From Reichenbachiella agariperforans (GTDB taxonomy: Bacteria > Bacteroidota > Bacteroidia > Cytophagales > Cyclobacteriaceae): a DNA stretch of 64,000 bases. How positions within the stretch are numbered: position 1 is the first letter of the stretch; each line of letters begins with the position of its first letter. Shown piece by piece: positions 53,293-61,983 of this stretch. The translations under genes and the position numbers were made by a program. A model generated the notes under the pieces. It made no database searches, was not told where the DNA came from, and worked only from the letters and a program-made list of their open reading frames with translations. The stretch lies in the NCBI RefSeq assembly GCF_900142205.1, contig NZ_FRAA01000003.1:62001-126000 (forward strand). Reading direction: 5' to 3'.

Positions 53293-54467
53293 GCCTTAGT
53301 AAATATCAAAGAGGTACTGTTGCCGCCAAACCCAAATGAATTGGACATGACCGCATTAATTTCTTTCTTGGTATAAGTCAGTACTGGTTTACGATCACTG
53401 GACAGCATCTTGTTCTTCCAGTTGAGATTAGGAAAAACTGCTCCCGTCAGGATACTCATAATCCCATAAACCGCCTCTATCCCACCAGCCGCAGCTAGTG
53501 TATGTCCAGTATTGGCCTTGGTAGAGCTGAAATCTACATCCACACCCTCGAACACGCGATCAATCGCACTCAACTCAGAATTGTCATTGTTTTTGGTCGC
53601 TGTACCGTGTGCATTGAGATAGTCGATAGCTGATGGCGTGAGTTGCGCTACTTTGAGCGCCTCTATCATCGCCAGTGCTGCGCCATTGCCCTCTGGGGAG
53701 GTGCCTGTCTGGTGGTAGGCATCATTGGCATTTGCCCAACCTGCACATCGCGCCAGTACTTTGTTCTGAGACTGAGCCAAACTCTTATCGTTTTCTATCA
53801 ACAAAAAACCAGCTCCTTCTCCTAGATTCAGCCCGACACGCTCTTCGTCAAATGGTCTACAATGCTCCGAATCATAGATCATCAAAGACCCAAAGCCATC
53901 CACCGTAAAATCAGTCAAGGCATCTACGCCCCCAACCAGTACCCGATCAATCATTCCAGCTTTGATCATTCTAGCACCTAGCATGATCGCATTGGCTGCC
54001 GATGAACACGCGGTAGAAAGTGTATTGACATAATTGGTGAAGCCCAAACGCTGATTGACTAGCTGGGTCACTGTGCCCAAATCATGGGTCAGTAACTTCA
54101 CCATCTCTGAATCGTCCTCTTCCAAATAAAGCGCAGAAAAATACGCTTCACTCAAATCCATCCCACCAGTCGTCGTACCATTGATGAATCCCGAACGAAT
54201 GTCAGTATGCATGACTGTGTCTCCCAATGCCTCCTCTGCTGCTAGCATCGCTAGCATAGCAGTACGTGGCACCTGTGCAGACAGCTCTAACCCTAGCCGT
54301 GACTTAAGTACTTCGTCAGATAGTGATAGGCATCCTTTCAGTTTAGGTCCCTTTCGAGTCTCGCAGCTCACAATCCCTGTACGTCCAGACGCTAGGGCAT
54401 CTTGATTCGCCGCTACGCCTATCCCCAGTGCAGAGACTACTCCGATGCCTGTCACATACACGTTCAT
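53289..54467 (-). CDS. Beta-ketoacyl-ACP synthase (FabF/ApeO-like), active
   Basis: 392 residues, full KAS II-type enzyme. Complete Cys-His-His triad: Cys154 in STACSSAANA, His in NAHGTATKNND, His in KANTGHTLAAAGG. It elongates an acyl-ACP with malonyl-ACP. Next to an ACP gene (stop and start share base 54467) and a chain-length-factor-like gene, so it is the likely main elongating ketosynthase of the aryl polyene, extending the 4-hydroxycinnamoyl starter. Confidence 0.93.
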   Translation of the reverse strand: MNVYVTGIGVVSALGIGVAANQDALASGRTGIVSCETRKGPKLKGCLSLSDEVLKSRLGLELSAQVPRTAMLAMLAAEEALGDTVMHTDIRSGFINGTTTGGMDLSEAYFSALYLEEDDSEMVKLLTHDLGTVTQLVNQRLGFTNYVNTLSTACSSAANAIMLGARMIKAGMIDRVLVGGVDALTDFTVDGFGSLMIYDSEHCRPFDEERVGLNLGEGAGFLLIENDKSLAQSQNKVLARCAGWANANDAYHQTGTSPEGNGAALAMIEALKVAQLTPSAIDYLNAHGTATKNNDNSELSAIDRVFEGVDVDFSSTKANTGHTLAAAGGIEAVYGIMSILTGAVFPNLNWKNKMLSSDRKPVLTYTKKEINAVMSNSFGFGGNSTSLIFTKA

Positions 54468-54718
54468 TACTTTTGGTTTGCTTCTATATAAGTAGCCAAG
54501 GTATTGATCGAGTGAAAGATATCTCTCGCTTCCTCTGGATTACCTATTTTGATATTGTAGTTATTATCCAAGATCACAATGATCTCTAACGCATCGATAG
54601 AATCCAATCCCAAACCTTCACCAAACAAGGGTTCATCATCCTTGATATCCTCAGGTTTCACTTCTTCTAAATTCAACTGGTCAATCAGCTTTTCTTTCAG
54701 CTCTAATTTTAAATCCAT
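54467..54718 (-). CDS. Acyl carrier protein 1
   Basis: 83 residues, acidic, with phosphopantetheine attachment at Ser40 in EGLGLDSIDALE. It carries the growing polyene chain. It lies 11 nt after the truncated ketosynthase-like gene and shares one base with the next ketosynthase, so the ACP and its KS are probably made in coupled fashion. Confidence 0.93.
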   Translation of the reverse strand: MDLKLELKEKLIDQLNLEEVKPEDIKDDEPLFGEGLGLDSIDALEIIVILDNNYNIKIGNPEEARDIFHSINTLATYIEANQK

Positions 54719-54729
54719 AACGCTATATT

Positions 54730-55287
54730 TTACTGCTTCACTACGAAATACAGTTCTAATTCAAATTTCTCTTCCAAGACCTCTACCCATCCACCTAACA
54801 CAGCCTCAGCCTTGTTTTGGTCGAATAGCACTTGGTTGGTTTTCATCCATCGTTCCAAATCAAAGCTATCTGCTACGACAAATAAATTCTCACCATACCA
54901 CTTGTTTCGGATAGCAATTTCTCCCAGCACAATATTAGGCAAAGTGTACACAAAATTGGCGGGGCTAGCTGCCTTTCCCTCATTGATGTTTTGCTGATGT
55001 ACCCAGTCCGTATCCAAACTCGCCGAAGCATTCTGAAAATGCATCGCTATGGCATCATCTGCATACGCACTCAAATCATATTGCGCACTAAGCATTGCTA
55101 CGCCTAGCACACCCAGCTTCGAAAGATTATCCATCTTATGAAACTTAGGGTAATTCAAACCTAGCGACTTGTAGTAGGCTGCTAATAATTCCTTTAGTCC
55201 TCCCTCATGAGGAAGCAAATCAGCTTGCTGACCATCGACAATCAGTCCATCTGCATTCCATTTGATATGACACACTTGCTGACTCAT
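54730..55287 (-). CDS. Truncated ketosynthase-fold protein, no catalytic Cys (function unknown)
   Basis: 185 residues from the ATG at 55287, which overlaps the upstream stop as ATGA. The sequence resembles only the N-terminal half of a ketosynthase: MDNLSKLGVLGVAMLSAQYDL, NASASLDTDWVHQ, ASPANFVYTLPNIVLGEIAIRNKW. Where an active ketosynthase has Cys it reads TLPNIV, and the His-bearing C-terminal half is absent, so it should be catalytically dead. Homologues of this shape occur in Bacteroidota flexirubin clusters (from memory) and are annotated 3-oxoacyl-ACP synthase. A structural or regulatory partner for a full ketosynthase is possible. Confidence 0.65.
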   Translation of the reverse strand: MSQQVCHIKWNADGLIVDGQQADLLPHEGGLKELLAAYYKSLGLNYPKFHKMDNLSKLGVLGVAMLSAQYDLSAYADDAIAMHFQNASASLDTDWVHQQNINEGKAASPANFVYTLPNIVLGEIAIRNKWYGENLFVVADSFDLERWMKTNQVLFDQNKAEAVLGGWVEVLEEKFELELYFVVKQ

Positions 55288-56384
55288 TGTATCTTTTGGA
55301 TTATCGCTGCGGCATTGCATCCTCCGAATCCCGAGGTGGTTTTGAGCAGCGTGTGAATCTCCATAGGTGTATTTTCGGTCACGACATTGATCTCTTCAGT
55401 TGTTCCGGGTGCTTCACATCCCAGACTACTAAGGAATATGCCGGCACGCATGCTTTCCATGGACATGACTAGTTCTAATAATCCTGCAGCTCCTAGGGTG
55501 TGACCGAAGTACCCCTTCATGCTGTTAATCGGCTTGGCTGCCAATCCTGCACGATGAAAAGCAATAGATTCCATGTCATCATTGTACCGGGTCGCAGTAC
55601 CATGTGCTGACACAGCATCTACTTCCTCTGCCGAAAGTCCCGTCTGCTTCCATGTCTTTTGGATGGATCGGTACAAACCCTCGCCTGTTCGTGAAGGCCC
55701 AGATATATGATTGGCATCATTGGCACTAGCGCCACCGAGCACCTGACAATCCACTTGGCTAAAAATCTCTTTCTTATCAGAAACAACCACACTCACCACC
55801 GCTTCACCAAGTGACAACCCATCTCTATTCGCATCGAATGGCTTACATGCCTGAGCACTCAACGCCATGAAGGATTCAAATCCCTTATAAGTAAAATCAG
55901 AGAACAAATCCCCTCCTAGTACCAATACATGGTCATAAACACCTGTCGAAACATAGTCGTGCGCCATGATCACGCCTAACAATCCTGAAATACAGGCATT
56001 GGAGACTACTTCTGTATCTATATCTATAGGTAATTCTTTGGCTACTTTTTGTACCAAATACTGTGGCTTCACTTCTTCGCTGAGACCACTGGCTAGGCGA
56101 TCTATATCTCCTTTCGTCGTGCAGAATATCAACAACCACTTGCCAGATGTGTCTTTCAATTGTGCCAAACTCTGCTGACAGGACTGTAGACAGAGCGACT
56201 CCAGTTTGGTCCATCCCTCAGATCTCTCATGATCCGTGATGATACCAAATGGAATATCCACTGGAGCAAAAGGATGATCCGAATGAAGACGTAGAGCAGA
56301 TTGACCTACTAGTGCTCGCTCGAAATTTTCATGTACGGAATTCCCGAGAGGAGAAATAATATGTGGGGCTGCTATAAAACTCAT
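55284..56384 (-). CDS. Beta-ketoacyl-ACP synthase, second active ketosynthase
   Basis: 366 residues from the ATG at 56384, which overlaps the thioesterase stop as ATGA; a longer frame to 56417 is less likely. Triad: Cys131 in SNACISGLLG, His in SAHGTATRYND, His in KGYFGHTLGAAG. The C-terminal TTSGFGGCNAAAII is typical. Slightly shorter than its paralogues. Probable role is condensation in the polyene pathway, for instance on a different chain length or as partner of the truncated KS-like protein it overlaps. Confidence 0.9.
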   Translation of the reverse strand: MSFIAAPHIISPLGNSVHENFERALVGQSALRLHSDHPFAPVDIPFGIITDHERSEGWTKLESLCLQSCQQSLAQLKDTSGKWLLIFCTTKGDIDRLASGLSEEVKPQYLVQKVAKELPIDIDTEVVSNACISGLLGVIMAHDYVSTGVYDHVLVLGGDLFSDFTYKGFESFMALSAQACKPFDANRDGLSLGEAVVSVVVSDKKEIFSQVDCQVLGGASANDANHISGPSRTGEGLYRSIQKTWKQTGLSAEEVDAVSAHGTATRYNDDMESIAFHRAGLAAKPINSMKGYFGHTLGAAGLLELVMSMESMRAGIFLSSLGCEAPGTTEEINVVTENTPMEIHTLLKTTSGFGGCNAAAIIQKIQ

Positions 56385-56812
56385 GCTTCCGTGCTCCACG
56401 CTGTTTTTCCGATCCACTCCTCATAGAAAGATGGGTAAGTCAGCTCTAACTCCTTCGTGTCAGCATTCAAAAACACCTGCTCTGTTCTTCCAAGACAGCT
56501 CACTTTGTTATTCTCCAAGTTCTTCACCTCATATTCATGGATGAGTTTGGCAGACCTACTCTTGATCAACCTACAAGTAATCTGAATGCGGTCACCGAAT
56601 GTCAGGGGGGATTTATAATCCACATGTGCTGTGACGATGGGTACAAAATATCCCCTCTTGGCGATATCCATATAGGACATATTACTCGTTTCGCCCAGAT
56701 GCTCACGACCATCCTCAAAGTACTTTAGATAGTTGCCATGCCATACAACACCCATCGCATCTACTTCTGAGAACCTTGCTCGTACCGATATACTCGCTTC
56801 TATATACTCCAT
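56381..56812 (-). CDS. 4HBT-type acyl thioesterase
   Basis: 143 residues from the ATG at 56812 (TGATG overlap with the upstream stop). Hotdog fold of the 4-hydroxybenzoyl-CoA thioesterase family: FSEVDAMGVVWHGNYLKYFEDGRE with the catalytic Asp18 and the HGNY motif. It could release the finished acyl chain or edit misprimed ACP. A thioesterase of this type is a normal member of aryl-polyene clusters. Confidence 0.88.
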   Translation of the reverse strand: MEYIEASISVRARFSEVDAMGVVWHGNYLKYFEDGREHLGETSNMSYMDIAKRGYFVPIVTAHVDYKSPLTFGDRIQITCRLIKSRSAKLIHEYEVKNLENNKVSCLGRTEQVFLNADTKELELTYPSFYEEWIGKTAWSTEA

Positions 56813-57240
56813 CAGTCTTGTTGGATAATAATTTTCATTTCGCACTCGATCAACAACTCACCATCCAACTCACTTCTACCAGACACGATCGTTACCCCCA
56901 TCACATCATTCTTGATGGTGACCTGAGTCTCTATGCATGATCCTAATGGTGGCAGTCCATGCACTTGTACTTTGCTCACGGCACCTATGAATCCAAGTGG
57001 AACAGGAACTTGCTTTAGGTGGCAAGTATAACCTGCTTTAGCAGCTGCAGTTTGTGCTATATTTTCAATCAGTCCAGATTCCGTCATTCGTCCGTTTAGG
57101 ATGAACAAATTCTCTTCTCTAATCTCAAAATTAGTAGTAATCTCAGCTTCCTCATAGGTCAACACCTCGTCCACCATGATGATGGGTGTTCGCTGTGGGA
57201 TGTACTGAATGATCTCTTGACGGTTGATTAGTGGATTCAT
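56812..57240 (-). CDS. ApeP-like hotdog 3-hydroxyacyl-ACP dehydratase
   Basis: 142 residues. Hotdog dehydratase related to FabZ: IPQRTPIIMVDEVL near the N-terminus and the helix MTESGLIENIAQTAAAKAGY. In place of the GHFP motif it reads NGRMTESGLIEN, without the canonical catalytic His, as in the ApeP-type proteins of aryl-polyene clusters. It may be the second dehydratase subunit working with the FabZ-like protein at 50610-50990. Overlaps the upstream acyltransferase by 4 nt. Confidence 0.82.
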   Translation of the reverse strand: MNPLINRQEIIQYIPQRTPIIMVDEVLTYEEAEITTNFEIREENLFILNGRMTESGLIENIAQTAAAKAGYTCHLKQVPVPLGFIGAVSKVQVHGLPPLGSCIETQVTIKNDVMGVTIVSGRSELDGELLIECEMKIIIQQD

Positions 57241-58103
57241 ACTTGATGGAAAAATTTGTAGTAATTAAACCAATGATCTGGATTTTCTCTCACTTTTTGA
57301 GCCAAAATATCGGCAAACTCCTGCGCTACACCTGCTACATCTTTGCGATCAGTATGAGGCATATGAGCAGTGAAATGGTATTGAAATCGAGTTCTTTTAT
57401 GTGCAAACACAAAGGCATATGGTGATTTCAATTTTGACAACATCTGAAAGGGACCTTGAGGGAACAATGCTTTTTGATCAAAGAAATCCAACGTGAACGT
57501 AGACGCACCTGGCAGAAACCGATCCGCATGCAAACACAATATCTCGTCATTGCGCAACGCTTCGTAAATCTGTATCAGATGAGAAAAATCATTTCCCTGA
57601 ACGATGACATTGTAATTTTGAACTCCCTGACTTTTCAAATAATCTTTGATCTTTTCGTGTTCATTGTCATAGATTAGGATGTTGATTTTCTTATCGAATC
57701 CACGCAGCAGCTGTCCCGCAATATCCCAGTTGCCATAGTGACCCGATATCAGTATGAGTCCCTTTCCTTGGTCGGCTAGTGCTAGTAGATCATCTTCGCC
57801 TTCATTAGTATAGGAGTACAAATCCTTTTTACCAGCAGTAAAGGCGATCTTATCCAAGAGTGACTGTGCCAACTCATAAAAATTTCTACGAATAATGGGA
57901 CGAGCCTCCCTTTTGGATAATTTTAAAGTTCGGGAGTAAAAATCAAAAAGTGCCTCTTTAGGTGTAGAGGCAAACAGGTAGTAATAAAACGATACGATTC
58001 TTAGGATTAGGTAGGCCGCACGAATATTAACAAATTTCAGAGTCCATACAATGATACGATACCCTAGTAGGGAACCTTTAGTACGTCCAGTCCATTTTGT
58101 CAT
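57237..58103 (-). CDS. Lysophospholipid/lipid A acyltransferase family protein (LABLAT)
   Basis: 288 residues. A hydrophobic N-terminal helix (about 30-47) anchors it; the acyltransferase HX4D motif is GHYGNWD (His122, Asp127), followed by ILCLHADRFLPGA. Related to LpxL/HtrB. In aryl-polyene clusters it is thought to transfer the finished acyl chain to a lipid acceptor. Overlaps the ACP gene by 1 nt and the dehydratase by 4 nt. Confidence 0.87.
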   Translation of the reverse strand: MTKWTGRTKGSLLGYRIIVWTLKFVNIRAAYLILRIVSFYYYLFASTPKEALFDFYSRTLKLSKREARPIIRRNFYELAQSLLDKIAFTAGKKDLYSYTNEGEDDLLALADQGKGLILISGHYGNWDIAGQLLRGFDKKINILIYDNEHEKIKDYLKSQGVQNYNVIVQGNDFSHLIQIYEALRNDEILCLHADRFLPGASTFTLDFFDQKALFPQGPFQMLSKLKSPYAFVFAHKRTRFQYHFTAHMPHTDRKDVAGVAQEFADILAQKVRENPDHWFNYYKFFHQV

Positions 58104-58351
58104 TAGGCATGCTCGTGCTTGTTGACGATGAAATCGTAAAAATCATTGAGCGTAGAAATCGACTTGAAATCTTCTCCTGTCACCTTAAATCCAAAGTGAC
58201 TCTCGATCACCACTACCAAATCTACATAGTCTAGACTATCTAAATCTAGCGTTTCGTGCAACACACCATTAGGATCCAATGCCTCAACTTCCACTTCAAA
58301 CTCCTCTGCCAAAAAACCATTAACGGTCTCTACTACTTCTTCTCTACTCAT
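58103..58351 (-). CDS. Acyl carrier protein 2
   Basis: 82 residues from the ATG at 58351 (MSREEVVETVNGFLAEEFEVE); an upstream in-frame ATG at 58393 lies inside the ketosynthase gene. Phosphopantetheine site Ser39 in ETLDLDSLDYVDLV. Overlaps the upstream ketosynthase by 8 nt. Two different ACPs in one cluster suggest separate roles, for example starter loading versus elongation. Confidence 0.92.
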   Translation of the reverse strand: MSREEVVETVNGFLAEEFEVEVEALDPNGVLHETLDLDSLDYVDLVVVIESHFGFKVTGEDFKSISTLNDFYDFIVNKHEHA

Positions 58352-59558
58352 ATTTCTTAATAATAAGGGTTGAATTCGTACCGCCAAAACCAAAGGAGTT
58401 AGAGGCGATCATATTCAATTCTGCATTCTTTGATTCTGCAATAATATTAAGATTTCTGGATACTTCATCGGGATTTTCAAAATTGATATTTGGAGCGATG
58501 AAGCCATTCTTCATCATAATCATCGAATAAACGATCTCACTCGCCCCTGCCATCCAGCACTCATGTCCCGTCATTGACTTGGTAGAGCTCACAGGGGTTT
58601 TCCCTCCAAAAACATCAAAAATAGCCTGCGCCTCGAACATATCTCCCTTGGGGGTAGAAGTTGCATGGGCATTGACATAGTCTATCTGTTCTGGCTTAAC
58701 CTCTGCCATTTTCAGCGCTCTAGATATAGAATCTACTTGACCTGCCGTATCTGGGTTAGAAATATGGTCTCCATTGGATGAGAAACCATACCCTGTCACT
58801 TCTCCTAAAATAGTCGCCCCTCGTCGTTGGGCTGACTCTAGTGACTCTATCACGACGGTTGCTGCGCCACCGCTGGTTACTAAGCCGTCTCTCCCTTGAT
58901 CAAAAGGTCGTGATGATTTCGCAGGGTCCTCTTCTCTAGTAGAGAACACTCCCAATCCATCGAAACTACCAAAAGCGTACATATTGACTTCCTGCGCACC
59001 TCCGCATATAATCATATCCTCCAATCCGGATTTGATCAGATGGTAGCCTACTCCTATTGCATGTGAGCCTGATGCACAGGCTGCACTGATAGTAAAATTG
59101 ATCCCTCGCAACTTGAAAATCGTCGCTAAGTTCATATTAACTGTAGAATTCATGGATTGAAAAATCGAGCCTGACCCGACTAACATAGTATCCTTCTTGG
59201 CTCTAATCGTATCCACAGCCTCAACTACAGCACCAGCCGTCGAATCATTCCCAAAAAGTATCCCTGCACGATTGGCATCTAGATACTCCTGAGAGATCCC
59301 CGCCATATTCAAAGCTTCTTTGGTGGAGACATAAGCATACTTCGCCTCCTCAGACATCCCTAATCTAGCACGCCTAGGTAGATCCGCCTTGAGGTCTGGT
59401 TCTGTCACGATTCCTGTCAGACAAGAACGATAGCCAAATTCTCTTCTAGCCAAATCAAGTCCTATCCCACTTTTTCCTTCACGGAGAGAATTAGTAACCT
59501 CTCCTACATTTTTCCCTATACAGGAATAAACTCCATATCCAGTAATAACTACTCTCAT
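58344..59558 (-). CDS. Beta-ketoacyl-ACP synthase, third active ketosynthase (FabF-like)
   Basis: 404 residues, full length. Triad: Cys161 in SAACASGSHAIG, His in NAHATSTPKGD, His in KSMTGHECWMAG (the Glu-Cys-Trp after the His is unusual). It is the first ketosynthase of the operon after FabG and adjoins ACP 2; early elongation or starter condensation is plausible, but the order of action cannot be read from position. Confidence 0.92.
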   Translation of the reverse strand: MRVVITGYGVYSCIGKNVGEVTNSLREGKSGIGLDLARREFGYRSCLTGIVTEPDLKADLPRRARLGMSEEAKYAYVSTKEALNMAGISQEYLDANRAGILFGNDSTAGAVVEAVDTIRAKKDTMLVGSGSIFQSMNSTVNMNLATIFKLRGINFTISAACASGSHAIGVGYHLIKSGLEDMIICGGAQEVNMYAFGSFDGLGVFSTREEDPAKSSRPFDQGRDGLVTSGGAATVVIESLESAQRRGATILGEVTGYGFSSNGDHISNPDTAGQVDSISRALKMAEVKPEQIDYVNAHATSTPKGDMFEAQAIFDVFGGKTPVSSTKSMTGHECWMAGASEIVYSMIMMKNGFIAPNINFENPDEVSRNLNIIAESKNAELNMIASNSFGFGGTNSTLIIKKYE

Positions 59559-59562
59559 GTGA

Positions 59563-60297
59563 TTAGGAATACAATCCTCCGTTTATATTGATAACTTCTC
59601 CAGTGATATAGGCCGCTTTATCTGAAGCCAAAAACGACACCAAATCAGCAACTTCTTGTACTTGACCAAAGCGATTCATTGGAACGAGCTTTTTCAGTTC
59701 ATCCTCATTCAAATCTTCGGTCATATCACTGGTAATAAACCCAGGAGCTACTGCATTGACGGTGATTTTTCGCTTGGCCACTTCCTGAGCCAATGCCTTG
59801 GTAGCGGCGATCATTCCGCCCTTAGCCGCAGAATAATTAACCTGACCTGGAACTCCTTTAAGTCCAGATAGGGAGGCCATATTGATGACACGCCCTGACC
59901 TGTTTCGTACAAAGTGCTGAAGCAAATGCCTAGTCACATTATACATGCCCTTCAAACTCGTCTGTACCACATCGTCGAAATCACTTTCTTCCATGAACAC
60001 CATCAGGTTGTCTCTGGTGATCCCTGCGTTATTGACTAGAACATGGACTTTGGACTCTGGGTTATTTTTAAGCCAAGTACTTAACTTAGCCTCCACTTCA
60101 GCATGATCCTGCACCTGAAATTTGAGCAATTCGGCAGTCCCGCCCTTTTCCTCGATAAGTCTTTTGGTTTCGTTGGCTGCATCATCATTCGATGCATAGT
60201 TGATTATCACATGTAATCCTAAATCTGCTGCCAAGGCTACAGCTACCGCTCTACCTATACCTCTAGATCCTCCTGTTACGAGTGCGCATTTTTTCAA
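59563..60297 (-). CDS. fabG: 3-oxoacyl-ACP reductase (FabG)
   Basis: 244 residues, classical short-chain dehydrogenase: TGGSRGIGRA nucleotide loop (8-17), VNNAGITRDNL, catalytic Tyr155 and Lys159 in YSAAKGG, C-terminal TGEVININGGLYS. It reduces the 3-keto group on ACP with NADPH, the step before dehydration in each polyene cycle. Start overlaps the ammonia-lyase stop as ATGA. Confidence 0.95.
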   Translation of the reverse strand: MKKCALVTGGSRGIGRAVAVALAADLGLHVIINYASNDDAANETKRLIEEKGGTAELLKFQVQDHAEVEAKLSTWLKNNPESKVHVLVNNAGITRDNLMVFMEESDFDDVVQTSLKGMYNVTRHLLQHFVRNRSGRVINMASLSGLKGVPGQVNYSAAKGGMIAATKALAQEVAKRKITVNAVAPGFITSDMTEDLNEDELKKLVPMNRFGQVQEVADLVSFLASDKAAYITGEVININGGLYS

Positions 60298-61823
60298 AAC
60301 AAATCCTTTTCTGTATTTAACAATTTCTTTTTCAGCTCCAACTGATGCGTATGCAACGCTACGTCTTTAGTCAGGGTTGGAACCTCAGTCCTTACAAAAT
60401 TGTAAAAACTTCTCGTTGATGGTGCTTTCTGATCAATCTTATTCGTCAAATCGATAGCTTGAGAAATTGAGATCATCAAAATCGTCAACACCTCGAAAGA
60501 ATTATCGATTACTTTCTGCGTCATCACAGCAGCGTTAGTCCCCATACTGACGATGTCTTGATTATCACCATTGTTCGGTATACTATGTACATACATCGGG
60601 TTCGATAGTGTCTGATTCTCAGCTGTCGTAGAGACCGCAGTAAACTGCATGCCTTGAAGACCAAAATTGAACCCCAGCTTTTCCATATTCAGGAATGGAG
60701 GAAAAATCTGGTTCAGCTTAGAGTTCATCAAGAAGTTGATCTGACGCTCCATCAGCATACTTAGCTTGGTGATGGCAATCTTTAATTTATCCATCTCTAG
60801 TGCGATGTAGTCCCCATGAAAGTTCCCTCCATGGTAGACATTTTGGGTATCGGTGCAGATGATAGGATTGTCATTGGCAGAGTTCACCTCATCCTCTACG
60901 ATCTGCTTGCAATACTCCCACGTATCTAACACAGGTCCTATAATTTGCGGCACGCAGCGCAGCGAATAATACTCCTGTACTTTTTCGGAAAAGTACTCTT
61001 GTCCCTTGATATGGTCTTGGTTAAAAAGATGGGCATTTCGCTCCTTCAGTACACTACCATCCTTCACCAAGTCCCGCATAATACTAGCAACCTTTTGCTG
61101 TCCACGGTGAAGCTTGGCTGCATTGAGTTCTGATGAAAACGAATCGTCGTAAGAGGATGTGAGTTCGTTCATGATGGACGAAGCGTGTATCGCCCATCCA
61201 ATTAACTTCTTTGCTTTGATGAGGTTGACCGCTGCAATACCCGACATACAGGAGGTTCCATTAATTGCTCCTAGCCCATCTCTCAGCTTGAGTTTAGCAG
61301 GTGATATACCTGTCGCTTTTAACGCCTCGGAAGTCTCTACAATTTCACCTTTGTAGTAGACCTTGCCGTGTCCTATGAGCGTATACGCTACATGTGCCAA
61401 CTGCACAAGATCACCACTCGCCCCTACACCACCATGTACAGGGATACATGAAATAATGTCGTGCTGTATAAACTGCTCCAAAGTCTCAAGATACTGTAAA
61501 CTCACTCCCGAAAAACCGAGAGATAGCGTATTCAATCGACAGATCATCACGATCCTAGCATACTCCTCTTCCAAATAAGCCCCTGTCCCATTGCTGTGAC
61601 TGTGGATCAAATTGTATTGGAGTTCCTCTAGTTTATCGTCTGATATTCTATACTGAGCCATCGGGCCAAAGCCTGTGTTGATCCCATATATCACCTTATC
61701 TTTAGAGAAATCCTTCAGGAAGGTATAGGACTTTTCAATCCTTTCTTTCTGATCAGAATCTAGTCGATAGTCACTGTTCCTATCGAATATCTCTTCTATT
61801 TTTTCAATTGTAAGCCTTACCAA
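60294..61823 (-). CDS. Aromatic amino acid ammonia-lyase, probable tyrosine ammonia-lyase
   Basis: 509 residues. HAL/PAL/TAL family: MIO cofactor from Ala135-Ser136-Gly137 in GGVGASGDLVQLAH, YGINTGFGPMAQYRI, NGTSCMSGIAAVN, and YHGGNFHGDYIALEMDKLKIAITKL. The substrate-selectivity region reads LIHSHSNGTG with a Ser-His pair, the same as recalled for Flavobacterium johnsoniae TAL (LIRSHSSGTG), a characterised tyrosine ammonia-lyase of the flexirubin cluster. It would deaminate L-tyrosine to 4-coumarate, the aryl starter. First gene of the operon. Histidine activity cannot be excluded from sequence alone. Confidence 0.9.
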   Translation of the reverse strand: MVRLTIEKIEEIFDRNSDYRLDSDQKERIEKSYTFLKDFSKDKVIYGINTGFGPMAQYRISDDKLEELQYNLIHSHSNGTGAYLEEEYARIVMICRLNTLSLGFSGVSLQYLETLEQFIQHDIISCIPVHGGVGASGDLVQLAHVAYTLIGHGKVYYKGEIVETSEALKATGISPAKLKLRDGLGAINGTSCMSGIAAVNLIKAKKLIGWAIHASSIMNELTSSYDDSFSSELNAAKLHRGQQKVASIMRDLVKDGSVLKERNAHLFNQDHIKGQEYFSEKVQEYYSLRCVPQIIGPVLDTWEYCKQIVEDEVNSANDNPIICTDTQNVYHGGNFHGDYIALEMDKLKIAITKLSMLMERQINFLMNSKLNQIFPPFLNMEKLGFNFGLQGMQFTAVSTTAENQTLSNPMYVHSIPNNGDNQDIVSMGTNAAVMTQKVIDNSFEVLTILMISISQAIDLTNKIDQKAPSTRSFYNFVRTEVPTLTKDVALHTHQLELKKKLLNTEKDLF

Positions 61824-61866
61824 CTAGCGTAATTTTATCTAAAAATTCGAACCTTATTTTTGCTAA

Positions 61867-61894
61867 CTGACAAATCTAATTAATTAATTGTCAG
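61867..61894. promoter_or_regulatory. Inverted repeat in the divergent promoter region of the pigment cluster
   Basis: CTGACAA (61867-61873) and TTGTCAG (61888-61894) are perfect 7-bp arms around an AT-rich 14-nt spacer, 44 nt upstream of the ammonia-lyase start and 90 nt upstream of the MMPL start. No exact TAnnTTTG box is found close by. A shared operator is a guess. Confidence 0.4.
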
Positions 61895-61983
61895 CTCCTA
61901 GTTTAGTCTACCCAATTATGACTTTTTCAATGTGTATCCTTTAATATTGTAAACTCAAAAAAAGAAACAGCCAATTCGCTAAT

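Noticed and set aside
54730-55287. Ketosynthase pseudogene produced by truncation
   Set aside because: The frame is intact, start and stop are coupled to neighbours, and no remnant of the missing half follows before the ACP gene.
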